Positions 44,330 to 57,195 of a stretch of 64,000 bases of DNA are shown one piece after another. The position numbers were made by a program, and so were the translations under genes. Source of the stretch: Plazaster borealis (lineage: Eukaryota; Echinodermata; Asteroidea; Forcipulatida; Labidiasteridae); contig CM037457.1 of assembly GCA_021014325.1 (NCBI GenBank), forward strand, positions 4,756,721 to 4,820,720, written 5' to 3'. The notes under the pieces were generated by a model. That model saw only the letters and a program-made list of their open reading frames with translations. It ran no database searches and was not told the origin of the DNA. Position 1 is the stretch's first letter. Each line of letters starts with the position of its first letter.

Positions 44330-44836
44330 TATAGGGATGGTATACCTTTGGTTATTACTCAACAAAAATAATGACCATAAAAACTTACTTGGTAAAGAGC
44401 ACTTGATAGTATAAAACGTTGTTAGAAACGACCCCCTTGTAATGTAAATTTAGAGAAAGAGGTAATTTTTCACACACCAAATTGAATCAGAGAAAGGCTT
44501 CAGGCATGAAGCCTTTCTCAGGCATCTGAAAGCACACAATTCTGTGCAACAATGGGGTTTTTTCTTTCATTATTTTCTTGCAACTTCGATGACTAATTGA
44601 GCAAAAGGCCCAATTTCATAGAGCTGCTTAAGCACAAAAAGTAACTAAGCACAGCAAAATTATGCTTACCAGAATAAGGTAACCAGCCAAAATACTATTC
44701 CACCTGTACAATCTGTGACTGGTATCCTGCTTATTTTTGCTTAGCAGAAAACTGTTAGCAATATTTGCTGCTTAAGCAGCTCTATGAAATTGGGCCCTGG
44801 TCTTTGACAATTACCAAAAGTATACCCTGCCTTTAA
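44330..44836 (-). mobile_element. Family G element (minus) with family L nested inside
   Basis: Outer ends gggatggtatacctttggt and accaaaagtataccctgcctttaa (TTAA at 44833-44836). The inner family L element runs 44607-44796 with ends gcccaatttcatagagctgc and gcagctctatgaaattgggc. Outer sequence resumes with tggtctttgacaattacc. Confidence 0.8.
44607..44796. mobile_element. Family L miniature element
   Basis: About 190 bp with inverted ends ggcccaatttcatagagctg / cagctctatgaaattgggcc. A longer copy is at 54739-54979. Confidence 0.85.
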
Positions 44837-44839
44837 CAC

Positions 44840-45815
44840 ATGGCAGTATTCCAGACTAAAATATTTCTCGTGAGTCGGATATGTCCAGAGTATAAAATAA
44901 CAGAATAAGCTTCGGATTATTCAAAACAGTTCATCTGTTTCCCGATCAATTACCGTCTCTTTTAGATTATTCAGGTGGCACGCATTACCACTGAACTTGG
45001 TCTATAAGAACTGGACGCTATTCAATCATCCAGTAAAGATCTTTGTTCTTCTTTTTTCCAGACGAGTCGCAAATTAACTCCAGATTTCAGCGTCAAAATG
45101 AATGACCTACTTCCAAAATGTGGGGAAGTTGAAACATTCACGGACAAATTGCAGGGATATTTTGACGGCATTGATATTTATGTACATTTGTACTTGTTGA
45201 AATTCTTATCAGTTGTAGATTATAATGGGGACTAAAAGGAAATTGTGTCCAAAATTTACGGAATGTTGAACATGTATTCCGTTTTGTTTTGGTTTTGTTT
45301 GAAAACCAATTGGTGCGAGGTTGGTCCTTTATACTTTTAATGCCGCCAAACCTTAACTGTGGCGAAGAGTTTGTCGGGTAGGGGTATATCATTTCCTTCC
45401 TCGCGTATGTAGCGCCCTCTGTTGGATTTGTCGTGTTAGTTTTTGATCGGAGTAAGGTTTTTCAAAAGATTGCAAAACTGTGCTACCCCCACACGTTCAT
45501 GGCGTTCTTGTCTTATTGTTCATACATGTAGGCCTACTGTTAATATAATGACAGCGAATTGATTCACTATTCTAGCTGATTTCATTCCTGGTAGTGTATC
45601 AACAAATTAATTTTCAATTTGTGCACCGTGGCATTAAAACACAATACATATCAAATATTAAATCAGTGCGTCTGATCGCTCGTAATGAGTCGAAGGGGCA
45701 CCAAATTATTTCCACTGGAAATAATCTCAGCTCCCCAGCTGTGAACAAAAAGTTACTGAATGTTGAACATAATTACGGTTGCTGGCTATTTGAGCATTTA
45801 AAAAGAAGAAGTTTC
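44840..45815. other. No gene or element recognised
   Basis: Mixed AT-rich sequence. A cgccctctgttgg motif lies at 45413-45425. Open frames lack similarity. Confidence 0.45.
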
Positions 45816-45817
45816 CC

Positions 45818-46202
45818 TTAAAGACACTGGACACTATTGGTAATTGTCAAAGACCAGTCTTCTCACTTGGTGTATCTCAACATATGCATAAAATAACAAA
45901 CCTGTGAAAATTTGAGCTCAATTGGTCGTCGAAGTTGCGAGATAATAATGCAAGAAAAAACAGCCTTGTCACACGAAGTTGTGTGCTTTCAGATGCTTGA
46001 TTTCGAGACCTCAAAATCTAATTCCGAGGTCTCGAAATCAAATTCGTGGAAAATTACTTCTTTCTCGAAAACTACGTTACTTCAGAGGGAGCCGTTTCTC
46101 ACAATGTTTTATACTATCAACAGCTCCCATTACTCGTTACCAAGTAAGGTTTTATGCAAATAATTATTTTGAGTAATTACCAATAGTGTCCACTGCCTTT
46201 AA
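45818..46202 (+). mobile_element. TTAA-flanked miniature element, best copy of family G
   Basis: TTAA at 45818-45821 and 46199-46202. Inverted ends TTAAAGaCACTGGACAC…tattggtaatt and aattaccaatagtgtccactgcctttaa. Inside is a near-perfect hairpin of gatttcgagacctcaaaatct / aattccgaggtctcgaaatc (about 46000-46045). No coding capacity. Confidence 0.88.
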
Positions 46203-49190
46203 ATGTTTGTAATTTGGATGAATTTTACTCCTCTCGTACCAATGTTGTTCTTCGCCTTTGAAATTGACGCACTCTTTGTTCGCACAACCAGCGGAGTGAA
46301 TGCATGCATTTACCTTGACAGAGGTCAAATATTTTGTTCGGCCAGTTGAGTTTTGGAGTCATTAGGCAAAAGAGAAAAATCAACAAGAAAAGGAAAACGA
46401 ACGGTATATAGTTTATGAGAAAACCGGAAGACTGTTTTGACTTGCTGACAACTTGACACCCCTATCATAACCCTACCACCAATACCGGAGTGTTTGTTCG
46501 CCGGCCTGTGAACAAATCATACGCCTGTCCAAACACTGCTTGGTCTGCCTTAATTTCCGCTGATGGACAGAAACCAACAACGGTCCGCGGGAAATATTAT
46601 TTTAAGCGTCGGGCGAAGATTTGGTAACGATACGTTTGACCCTTGGGTCACCGTTGACAAAGGTCATGAACTTGAATCGTGCTTTTTTTTATAATGCAAA
46701 AGAGGCTTGAAACATTCACGAGAGACAAACAATGCTGCGTTTTGCATTTGTCCATAAAATAATAACGCGTTTATTTGTAGACAAATGAGGGTTGATACAT
46801 TATGCAGTTGTAGTTTACAACTCTTTTGTTTGTAAATTGTTATTTAATTCTTTATTTTCTAAATTAGCAAAGACAGGTTGCCCGTTATGCCCCACTTGAT
46901 GTAAAAACGTACGAACTCCTGATAGAGCCACTGAATGTTTCAAATGCATATGCAAGTAATTCTTTACGCACCTTGTTTTTCATATACAGTGTTTTACCAA
47001 CCTTTGCTAAAATAGGCCTTTCAAATTTGGAATCCCATCAGCGTATACTTGAAAGAACATGGTTTGTTAAATAAGGACTTTAAAAGCAACAATGTTTTAT
47101 AAAATAGCCTATATAGGCATCTAACAAAAAAAAGTTTGTGTATATTTCAATAAAACAAGGGTTGCCAAACATTGTTTAATTGTTTAATTGTTTAATTAGC
47201 CCACCCCCCTCCCAAAACAAAACAAAAAACAACTGCAAAACATAACTTTGCGAAGGCTTGCCAAACATACTTGAGAACGTCAGGTTTGCCATTTGACAAA
47301 CAAAATTTGCCGAACATACACTTTACCTCAAAACAAGTTTTGCCAAACAAAACAAATGCTTGCGAAAAACTAGTTGAAAATAAGGTTTGCAAAATATAAT
47401 ACTTGCATGAATGCAATTGACACTTTCAGGATGGCACTATAACGGGCTTTCCTAAAAAAGAAGAATTAGAGTAAAACCGTTTTATCTGGTCATTGGTCTC
47501 TTTGAGTTTTTCACTTCAGTCTTTTGCATCTCACCCCCACTGGTTCCTTTTTGTGGCGCTGCAGGCATCGCCCACGTAAGAAAATTACACCCCTTTGGCG
47601 AAAACCCTCCAAATCAACACACATTGTGTGAGGAGGAACGAGTAAAATGTCTGAATCCTTGAAAACAAAGTTACTTGGTTGTTCTGGGGGGAAAAACCGG
47701 CGATTGCCAAATACTTTGGCTAACGAGACCGCAAGAGAATGCTGAGTGAGCGGTATTTCAAGGTAAGAAACCGGGTGGTTGTGGATGGTTGTGGCAAGGT
47801 GTCTTTGGTAAAATTGAGCCCAGACTCGTTTTTTTTTTGTGCTGTCATTAAGTTTTCAGGGGAGGCCTTCGGTACCACAAGTGTCTCTCGTGCAAAAGTT
47901 TTCTGTACACGTGCAGTTTGTGTAAAAATGGTGACCGTTTCTTGATGAACATAATGATTCTTTATTTTGTTTAATAATTGCGAAATGGTGAACAACTGTA
48001 AAAGCAGTAAACCGCGCACGTCTGGTTGATGCCTCCAGGGCCCCACACGCTTCACGATGTATTTATGCACGTACTGAGGTCTGGAGCCCAAGGGTTTGTT
48101 ATTTTCACACGCTCCGGAGCGGCGTTTACGACAGACTGTTTTGTTTGGGTAATTTTGTAGCCATCTTCTTCTTCTTTTTTGGTGGGGGTCTGTTGTGTAG
48201 ATGAAATGGTGCGCTCTTGGCTATGACTGGGGTCATTGTCGGGCCCAGTGTCGCGGAGTGATTTACCCAGGGGATAGATACGTCAGAAGATGTGGTCTAT
48301 GTGTGCGGTTAGTGTCTTTCCTCGAATCCTTGACAACATTTGAGACCAACGTTAAAATGTTTGACAGGTATAACTTCACTTTGTCTGTACCTGCACCCCC
48401 CCCAAACACCCAATCCCACTCCCCTGACCACGAACGCCATAATTGTTAAGTCAGCTGTTTTCAGGTATCTATTTATTAAACATCTTTGTTGTTTCAAAAT
48501 GTGCCTGCATTCTTTTAGTTCAGTGCGGGAACAATTCCCTGACATCTTTACCCAGCTTATGATCTTATGGCATATGAGCTGACCAGTGTGTACGATGTGG
48601 TTAAGACAATGGAAATATTGAAATATGACGGCATGTGCTGACAACGTACCTCGTTTGAGGGTTTTGTATGCCCATGGAGAAAGAAATGGTATGCCTGGCC
48701 TCATGCTTAGTGTGGATGACTTGTGCAGTAGGCCTACCATTGTTTAAATTCAAGCAATACCATTAGATGGATTTTATGGGACTTGGGGGCTGTTGGCGTA
48801 AAACCTGCTGAGATAGAGATTCAGCGTGTTCGGTGTTGATAAACTGATGGCTGCTGCCAAATGGAATAAAGGTTGACATTGTGCCGTGTGTGTAAACAGT
48901 GTATGTTTCCTGTCATTATAGAGTGGTCGGTCACTGGGTGCTCGGTTACTACAGTACACTGCTTTAGGGTGAATATTGGTCAGCAGTGATAAGCAGATCC
49001 ATCCACTGATATTATACAATCTTTGACTTTGTGAACTTAGAACCATGTCGAACCATTGAGGGTCAAACCATGGTCAAACCATGCCGTGTACCAACGTGGA
49101 TGGTAAAACTATATAAAGCTGGTTACCGTGGATGTTATATTGGACTTCACATACAGTGTCTGGCTGGTTGACCCTTGCTCTATGGTCAAA
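46203..49190. other. No defensible gene
   Basis: Contains open frames of 60-143 codons on both strands (such as 47720-48091 and 48309-48740 minus, 48201-48449 plus) without recognised domains or supporting splice structure. The purine-poor stretch at 47170-47400 has ttgccaaaca/tttgccaaac as a loose repeat. Confidence 0.45.
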
Positions 49191-49194
49191 TCAG

Positions 49195-49322
49195 CTGGGC
49201 CCCAATTTCATGGCCCTGCTGACCACATAATTCTATGCTTACGGAGCCATGTAAAGCACACTCTATGGGCCATAAGCATATAATTCCACGGTAAGCAGAG
49301 CCATGAATTGGTCCCAGCTTGT
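49195..49322. repeat. Diverged family L element
   Basis: Ends gggccccaatttcatggccc and gccatgaattggtcccagc are an imperfect inverted repeat related to the GGGCCCAATTTCAT end. The interior ataattc(t/c)a…taagca repeats in inverted form. Confidence 0.6.
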
Positions 49323-49810
49323 TTGACTTCTGTTACTTCATGTGTGTGTGTGTGTGTGTCACTTTTCGTTCATACAATACTTGATAATCAGTGCGTGGCT
49401 TGGGCCAGAGAACGAGAGGGCGTCAAGAATCCAAACAAAGTGACCTTGCAATTATTGTGCAGGCCTCTTAAATATTAAGTTGACATTTTTATGGTCCGAT
49501 AAAACGGTGTTGTTTTGTAATACCGGGTGCCTTTTAACCTAAAATGCCGTCATTAGTCGCTCCCCTAGTTCCCTGCTTAATCTTTTGAGATTTGCAGCAA
49601 TGGACAACTTTAGGCGTCGAGCTATTTGTAGCGTGGATAATTTCCTTCCTCCATGTTTAAAGGGACTGTCGACGAAGACTTTTAACAAATATTGTTGTCG
49701 TGAGTGGATATCATTGAAAAATGGTTACTGCGTATGGGGGGGGGGTTCTGGCTGTGGCACTTAGTTTTAACAGCAGATAGACGGTCAAGAATCCAAACAA
49801 CAAGCTAGTT

Positions 49811-50209
49811 ATAATGGGATTGTATACGTTTGGTAATTGGAACTCACTATTTGTTTCAATCCTACATATAGTTGTAGATATTTACCATAAAACTAACCTG
49901 TGAACATTTCATTTCAAAAGGTGGTAGCGTTTTTGAGATATTGCCGAAAATCTGGAGCGGTTATGTCCACGCAGGAAGAATAATCTGCATTTGGAATACA
50001 CAATGTGAGAAACGTTACTGCAGTAACTACAGTTACGCTTCTCAGAATCAAATTTGTTGGATAAAAAGTGATCTCTTTCCCGCAGTACTTCGAAGTGAAC
50101 AGTTTCTCAAAATGCATTATACTATCCAAAGCTGCTGTACTTCTTACCAATTAAGTGTGTATTGCCATTAATTTGCAGAGTCACTACCAAACGTATACAG
50201 ACCCTTTAA
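49811..50209 (+). mobile_element. TTAA-type miniature element (family F2)
   Basis: Left gggattgtatacgtttggtaa, right taccaaacgtatacagacccttTAA (TTAA 50206-50209). Highly similar to 23543-23898 over its length. An extra actgcagtaactacagttac palindrome lies inside. Confidence 0.8.
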
Positions 50210-51003
50210 CCATTACTACTAACTATTAACTATTAACTATTCAAACAAACCACAGCTGTATTGTTTGTGCAAGTAACTTATTACAATGTCTGACAATAAT
50301 GTTGGCAAACGGTCTGAGCCGCGTTTAATGAGTCGTAAAGATTTGGGGGATAAACAAAGGCGCCCAGTAGTGTTTGTTTACTTGTCTGCACCACTCATTA
50401 AAACGGGGTTTGTTTGGGTTTTTTTTTGGGGGGGGGGGGTTTGGGGGGTACTCCCGTCTGAACAAAAGTCCCCAAGTAAACTATGCTTAATTTGTGTTAA
50501 ATTTTTAAAAAGCATTCGAACCATATTTAGAAGTCTCACAACCTCTTGAAACAAAACATAGTTCGGACACTTTAACTGGAATTTTCAGATCAATTTTATA
50601 TAGGGGTCGACCATAGGGTCCATTGAGCAATGCCAAAAAGGAAATCCCACAAAAACACAGCTCGCATGCACGAGTGATGCTAATTTCCAAACGGAAAATC
50701 GACCATCTTGGAAAAGACTTGCGTATGACCGATTTTCAAGGCCTATGCGAAGCTTCCCAAGTCCCCAATGTTGAGAGACAACAACCCCCAAATATTTGGC
50801 TCTATGTTTTCAACAATAATTATAGTGACCCTCAATCTGAGGTGTACAGATATTCCCAGAGGGCCTCCAGCAGATTGTATTGATGCCAAGCGCTTTGATT
50901 CAGTCACCATGTGGGGTGGATCCATAATGGGCCCTATATTCAGAAGCGTAACCGCACACTTTCATTTGAGGGAAGGGGCGGGCAAGCAGGGGCAAAGATG
51001 TAA

Positions 51004-51428
51004 GGCCAAGTAACAAAAATAACGAGTTTTTCGTCCGGACTTTAAAAAAAAAAGGAGGAGGCAGGGCTTTACTATTTACTATTTTTCAATTTTTTTCCAA
51101 GATGGCCGCCATGCTAATGGCTGCCAAGGTAAATTTATTCACAACCATTGTGCTATTTGAGTATACGGATGCATTGTATGACAAAACAAATGATTTGTAT
51201 CATTTTTAGTCCACTTGCTAAGCAAGTTTCAAAATTCAGAAACGGCTGTATTGTAAAGGTGAAAAAAGAGTCTATAGACAAATTCTTAGGCAAAAATAAA
51301 CCAAGGAACTTCGTGTGTTTTTTCGATTTTTTTTTCTTTCTTTTCTCTTTTTCTTTTCTAAAATAGTAATTAGTAAAAAAAAAAGGAGGCGGGCGGGACG
51401 AGAAACTCGTTATTTTTGTTATTTGGCC
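51004..51428. mobile_element. Inverted-repeat element with ~35-bp ends (family M)
   Basis: Left ggccaagtaacaaaaataacgag…, right ctcgttatttttgttatttggcc: ends are complementary over about 35 bases with few mismatches, then A-rich/GGAGG and T-rich flanks. The 425-bp interior has no coding capacity but carries CAAGATGGCCGCCATG (51099-51114), a YY1-like motif. Confidence 0.8.
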
Positions 51429-52194
51429 CAATTGGGGGAGGCAAGAGGTTGGGCAACCAGGGATGAGAAATTTCAGACTTTGATCTGAATTCAGACTTTT
51501 CAAAGTCTGTCTGGTAAATAAAAAATGCTGTGTTTTTCTCCAAATAAAATAAGTCATGCTGCTCTTCGATCTACTTCTCTATAGCACTGAGGCGAGGATA
51601 CTGTTTCCAAAAGCTCCTTGGAATCTATAACTCCAGGGGTTATCAAAAGGTGGGAATGCTATCATTTCAACAAACCTCCTTAGATCTGGATCCCAGTTTC
51701 AGACTTGTTTATGTCAGCAGTGACTCTCACACCGATGGGCAACTGTTCTGAGCGGGGGGCTCCCGCCCCCTACCCCCTCTAGTTACGCCACTGCATAATG
51801 CCTACATTATCAGGCAAATTTGAAACATTTTCCATATTATCTGTTCATAAAATAACACTTTAAATCGGGAATGAGTACGAAAGGTTAGGATAAGGATTTG
51901 GGTCAAGGTATATGGGTTACAGTTAGGGTCAGGGTCCCTCCAGGATCTTGTATCCGTCCCAGGCTGAACTTTGAGTTTGTTGCTTCAGTGTCTGCCCAGG
52001 CAAATAAATTTTGTTCGAAAATCAGTCCATGATTATTCACCATCAGATAGATGATTTGTTTAGCAGAAGCCTTTGATATTTCACAGTGACAATGGAAGAT
52101 TTATTTTGCATTACTTTTTAGAGCCAGTCCTTGTGTCAATTCTTTTTCTAGCTATAGGGTTAGTACATAGAGCTATGTAGATGTTTCGAAACCA

Positions 52195-53420
52195 GGGGCG
52201 GATTGCACCAAGTGGTCAAAGCCGGTCTATGTGCTGTAGCCGGCTAACTTGAGACGCGCTTAGACAGTCTTTAATTATAGACTGGTTGCAATATCAGAGT
52301 CCACAGTCTATATTTTAAGTCAGTCTCAAATCTTGAGCCTGTGCTGAGCCGGCTATGATCGGTCTCTGTTTTGTTTTTAAACAAGGCGCTACATCTGTTA
52401 GTTGTTAATGTTGATGATTTCATGCAAAGAGCCCTATAGGACGAGACTGTATATTGATAGCGTTTACTCGGTCTGTAATTTTGTCCCATGCCTTTTTCCC
52501 CCTCCAATGTTGCGTAATGTTTGATCTTTGTTTACCTTTCAAAGCCATTGTCACTGTCTCAGTGTGCTATGGATAATAACGGCCATCATAGCTAACCATG
52601 CTTAGGAATGCTTGTTCGTACATGTATTTCACTACTGCTCACTGACTTATCTAAGACCTGTGGACGGAGATGCTGTCCCCCCGGTGAATCTGTCCCCCGG
52701 ACAACTTTACCTGTTTTTTAGGGTACAACGTCACCCGAGACAGTATCTCCTAGGATAAACTGTCTCTCGTTAGGTTATTCTGTCCGCCGTGCCCAACGGA
52801 GATTGTGTCCTCCAACGGAGAATATGTCCCCCAGGCACGAGCGTCCACCGACGGAACTAAGTCAATAAACTTGCTTTATTCACCTGGCTTTGCTGGTTTA
52901 TAATAGAAGTATGTTACTTATTTTAGTCAATAATTTTAAGTAAAGGAACATTTTTGTGTGTGGAGACTTTGAAAAGAAAAGTCTACTGACAACAATTCAC
53001 TGAGTGCGGCGCTGACGCCTGGGTCACTTTGCCCAAATTACGGACATTGCCCAGAATCCGGATAAAAAAAAAATGCATTTTTAGCGTTGGAATTTTCCGA
53101 TTTATTTTTCGTACGATGGATTTCCGGTTTTGTCATCATCGCCCATTCTCATGCTTGATTTTATATAGTTAAAAAGATTTCAAGTGTCGCACAGAGGCAA
53201 ACAAGGGAACAAATGTGAGAGGGGGGACAAATTCCCCTGGCGGACAGAAAACCCTGGGCGGGGGACACATTTCCCTAGGGGATTCTGTCCCCCCGGACCG
53301 CTGTGCGGGGGGACAGAATTCCCTGTGACACCGGCTTATTGCAACAGGCTTAACGACTGACTAAGCTAAGACAGTCAAATAGCGGGTTATAACTGACTGG
53401 TCTTAGTCCATGGCTAAGAC
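52195..53420. repeat. Complex repeat with opposed CTGTCCCC motifs
   Basis: Left part (52680-52860) has repeated ctgtccccc / tgtcccccgg; right part (53220-53325) has the complement ggggacagaat several times. Outer flanks have agacagtct / agactggt and gactggtctta motifs. Element limits are unclear. Confidence 0.5.
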
Positions 53421-54149
53421 CGTTTTAGGGCTTGGACTTAGGCCTCAAGGCTTGGGCTTTGAAATTTACGTATTTTCAGTACGGGACTTGGGGGGGGAGG
53501 GCAAAAGCCGGAGCCCGTCAAGCTGAAGCCATGATTTCGAAAATGGCCAAGGCTGTTTTCGAGATAGTCTTGGGCTCAATCTGAGGGTCCGTCCGCCATT
53601 TTAAAGCCCCGTACCGAGGGCACACGTTTCCAAAATGACTGATGGACCATTAGCCTGAGCCTATGAATCACGTGGCTGCGGCTTTTGCCTGGTTCCCTTC
53701 TTCACAATTTCAATTATAGTGGTTATAAGCCTAATCGAAGTAATGATACCTGACTACTCTTCCCCTCTCTGCCTCGGTTTGGACACGTGAATTTGTGTCG
53801 GGGTTATTAAGATAACTGAAATATTTGATGATGTGCTTTATCGTGATCGCTACCCCTGCAGGGCGCCACCTTGCGTTGGGTTTAATTCGAACTGAACTTT
53901 ACCCGAGTCAAACATAACGGAAGCGAATGACGAAAGTACTGTTTACATGAATTGTAAGCAGGCAAAAGGTATAAACTTTTGACGTCTCTTTTAAACGTCT
54001 GATAAGTTGATGTTTTCCATTTCAAACATGTGATCAATGCTCAATGTTAATGAAATGCAAGCTGATGATAACAATAGTCATGACATTAGTGTCCAATTAA
54101 AATTGACACAACGGGGGTTGTAACATACCCAAAAAGAAGAGAGAATCAA

Positions 54150-54310
54150 AATTACCACCATGGCATAGGGTGTTAAAATAAATCAAATGTAATTATTTTG
54201 GCAGAAAAAAGTGTTATTTTAACACCGTATGATGTCAATGTTGATTCTTATTTGAGGGGGCTGTATGTGACAACACCCATTGTGCCAATTTTAACAGTTT
54301 TTGCAGTGGA
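54150..54310. repeat. GGTGTTA/TAACACC-rich segment
   Basis: agggtgttaaaataa and gtgttattttaacaccg recur in inverted order. The same motif is dense at 55995-56225. Confidence 0.6.
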
Positions 54311-54738
54311 CAATACAGTTTCGTTTGTTCGCGTTCAGTGAACAAAATAAGTTCATTCACTCCTTCCTGTTGGTAGGCCCTACCATCAACGGCGGGCAGT
54401 GAACGTTGACAATTATGGGCTGCTCCCAAGTATTACCGCCCGGTACGATGGCACACATGTCACGCCATTAGGTACAATATTTTCGTCTGGGGACATCACT
54501 GGTGGGATCGAGTCTGGTCCGTGTAACATAACAGTATACCGCATGGTGAGATAATTATGGCTTGTTTGGGTACGAGTTCACACAAAAAAACACGCATTAA
54601 TTTAGTCAACATTGCACTTTTACACGTTTGTTATTTGAAGACGGAAAACAATGACTTCCTAATGGGCGGGAGTATGGATAGAGTATATCCTGGAATAGAA
54701 AACAACACATTTTGCATGTGTATGGGGATCACACAATA

Positions 54739-54979
54739 GGGCCCAATTTCATAGAGCTGCTAAGCACAAAAATGTGCTTAGCATGAAATTCTTCCTTGAT
54801 AAAAACAGGATTACCAACCAAATTTCCATGTGATTTTCAGGATAAGCAAACAACAGCTGAATACCAGTAACAAGCAATACGCAACACATGGAAATTTGGT
54901 TGGTAATCCTGTTTTTATCAAGCAAGAAATTTCATGCTAAGCAAATTTTTGTGCTTAGAAGCTCTATGAAATTGGGCCC
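54739..54979. mobile_element. Long inverted-repeat miniature element (family L)
   Basis: Ends gggcccaatttcatagagct and agctctatgaaattgggccc. The arms continue with ctaagcacaaaaat…, then gataaaaacaggattaccaa / ttggtaatcctgtttttatc and aaatttccatgtg / cacatggaaattt. 241 bp, almost entirely foldback with a ~55-base centre. Confidence 0.88.
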
Positions 54980-55830
54980 AGATGGAAATGGATTTATGTC
55001 ACCACTGGGTTTAACGAAACGATCTACCATTTTATGCGCATGTGCTGAACACATTAGGTTTGGCTAAACACCAGGCCATGTTCATAAACGGTAAATTACT
55101 GAAGTTAATCGTACCTGAGTATACTTTACAATGTGATTTCACCAGATCTTTTAGTTTTGGATAGCGGTAAATCTTGCAATTTGAGTGAGAGAAAAAAACT
55201 GCCATTCGTAGGATATCTGTTCGTATCAAACAGAAAGGAATATGATGTACAATGTAACATTGGTCTTACATCTGATTTCCTTTCTCCGCTTGACCTTGAA
55301 ACGTGTGCAGAATTAATTAGTTTGTAGCCTTATATATACCTCTACAAAGTGACAGGCAAACTTTTGTGTAGCTTGCACACGGGAGTTCGTATGTTCTGAG
55401 TTGTAACTTGTATTTTATAAGTATCGTGATAATGACAGTAGCCTCTTCCTAGTATTGTAGTCTTGACCAAGGCCCTAGGTTTAGACAGCACTTCCAGGTA
55501 ATAAACGCACATTCTGTAATTCTTGGTATACAATTCTACGGTCATTTTAGGCAAAAAAGGCAGCCTATTTCACTTTCACGCATTTCTATTCCAGCGATTT
55601 TGCCTCTTCAGTTGAAACCGTCATTCCATTTCATTTTGAGGCATGGGAATTTTTTTTCTTCTTCTGGTAATCGGCATCCAATTTAGTATAGGTGCAACTA
55701 CTATTACTAGAGATTTCTGCGGAGAGCTGGTGTGAATTTGAATGCTGTATCGAGTGGGTTGTTAATTTGAATTGACTGGTTGCATTGTACAAAAGAACGG
55801 TTACACACCTATGTTCCGACACCCCTAGAC
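54980..55830. other. No gene recognised
   Basis: AT-rich. The frame at 55133-55327 has no similarity or splice context I can defend. Confidence 0.45.
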
Positions 55831-55912
55831 TGTATTTTCCTATTCCTAACCTTAACCCTTAATAGGGTTGTCAACCCTTAATAGGGTTGTCGGAACCTAG
55901 GGGTGTCGGAAT
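55815..55912. repeat. Small inverted repeat with internal tandem copies
   Basis: ttccgacacccctag and ctaggggtgtcggaa face each other, and (t)caacccttaatagggttgtc is repeated twice between them. Confidence 0.7.
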
Positions 55913-55994
55913 ACAGAGCAGTCTCCAAACAGTCACTTACACATTAACAGAAATTGAATGACTGTTTTGAGGAGCTTTCAAACGGACGTACAGC

Positions 55995-56225
55995 AAAATC
56001 TCGGGTGTTAAATTCAACACCCCCGGTGTTACTATAGAGGACAACACCAACAATTTTCACCGGTGTTAAAATTGTGGGTGTTATTTTAACACATTGGTGT
56101 TATTCTGTACACTCATGGTGTACTGACACACCCATGGGTGTAGGCCTAAATGAGAAACACAAAAAGTGTTAAAATGACACCAAATTGGTGTAGTCCTCTA
56201 GTAACACCGAAAAGTGTTATTATTT
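55995..56225. repeat. Element built from alternating GGTGTTA and TAACACC motifs
   Basis: More than ten occurrences of ggtgtta, gtgttaaa, aacacc or tgtgttaaa in both orientations over 230 bases. Flanks acaccccCGGTGTTACTatagaggac and gtcctctAGTAACACCG are inverted. Non-coding. Confidence 0.75.
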
Positions 56226-57195
56226 GTTTGCAGTAGTGCCTGCGTATTTGCCGAAAATGACCAGGACAGCCTATAATAACTTGAAAACATAACATTTAAG
56301 GGCCTAATGTTAACGGCTTGAACCGAGACTATATCCAACATTACTCTATCGTTCTCTACCATATGTGTAATGTGTTGAGAAAATACTGTTGACAGAGGAA
56401 TGCCTCAGTGCTGCCACCCCCCCCCCCCCCCCCACCCACTAAAACACACCAATCACACATCATCAGAAATGGGCCGTCTAGACTAGGGCCCGCAAAAATA
56501 GTTTGGGGAAAGAAAAGACAGATAAAAAGTAATATCCGTAGTTTTTGTTTTGTTAAACTTCTTTTGTCGGTCAAAGATCTTTGATTACAATGTCGTTGAC
56601 CTCCAGATGCAGGCTGTTTTTTGTTAAAACTTTCTACCCGGCGATACGGGCCATTTCATTTTAACAAATGACATACATTTGATTTTTGGTTATTATGAAT
56701 GATTTGTGTATACCACCAGCCGCCGCGGCTGTTTTTTAATAGTCCCCATTTTCCAATCTTTATTTTGTGGTTGCATTGGAGCGTTGCGGATCGTGTGTTC
56801 AGATACAATATCCGTGTTTAGTTCGTCGTCAAGATATAAACTTTGCAAAACACCATTTAGCGGTTGTGTTCAACCCTTTGTAATGTTTGGGAAAACAAGT
56901 TAATAACTTGTTTTTCGGACGCTTACTACCAACCTCATTAACTTTATTGGCCCACCAATTACCCTGAGAAATGTTTCCGGTTGAAGAAAACTGTTGTTTG
57001 TTCTTGCTCCATGGTTCTTGGAATGTTTCAATTTGCCAGTTACACAGCCACCGACGTGACAACATTTTGTAGAACAATTTTTGAGATTGTTCACAGAAAA
57101 GTGGCCACCTAAGTAGTTGGTGTTTCCACCAAAGGTTGGTTGGACCATAGAGATAGGACCTATCTCTATGGTTGGACCGTTGGTTTATTGAACAT

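Noticed and set aside
47739..47762. A possible short first exon MLSERYFK with a GTAAGA donor
   Set aside because: Eight codons are too few to distinguish from chance, and no continuation was found.
48201..48449. A Cys-rich open frame (CALGYDWGHCRAQCRG)
   Set aside because: I could not match the Cys spacing to a known domain; composition and context give no support.
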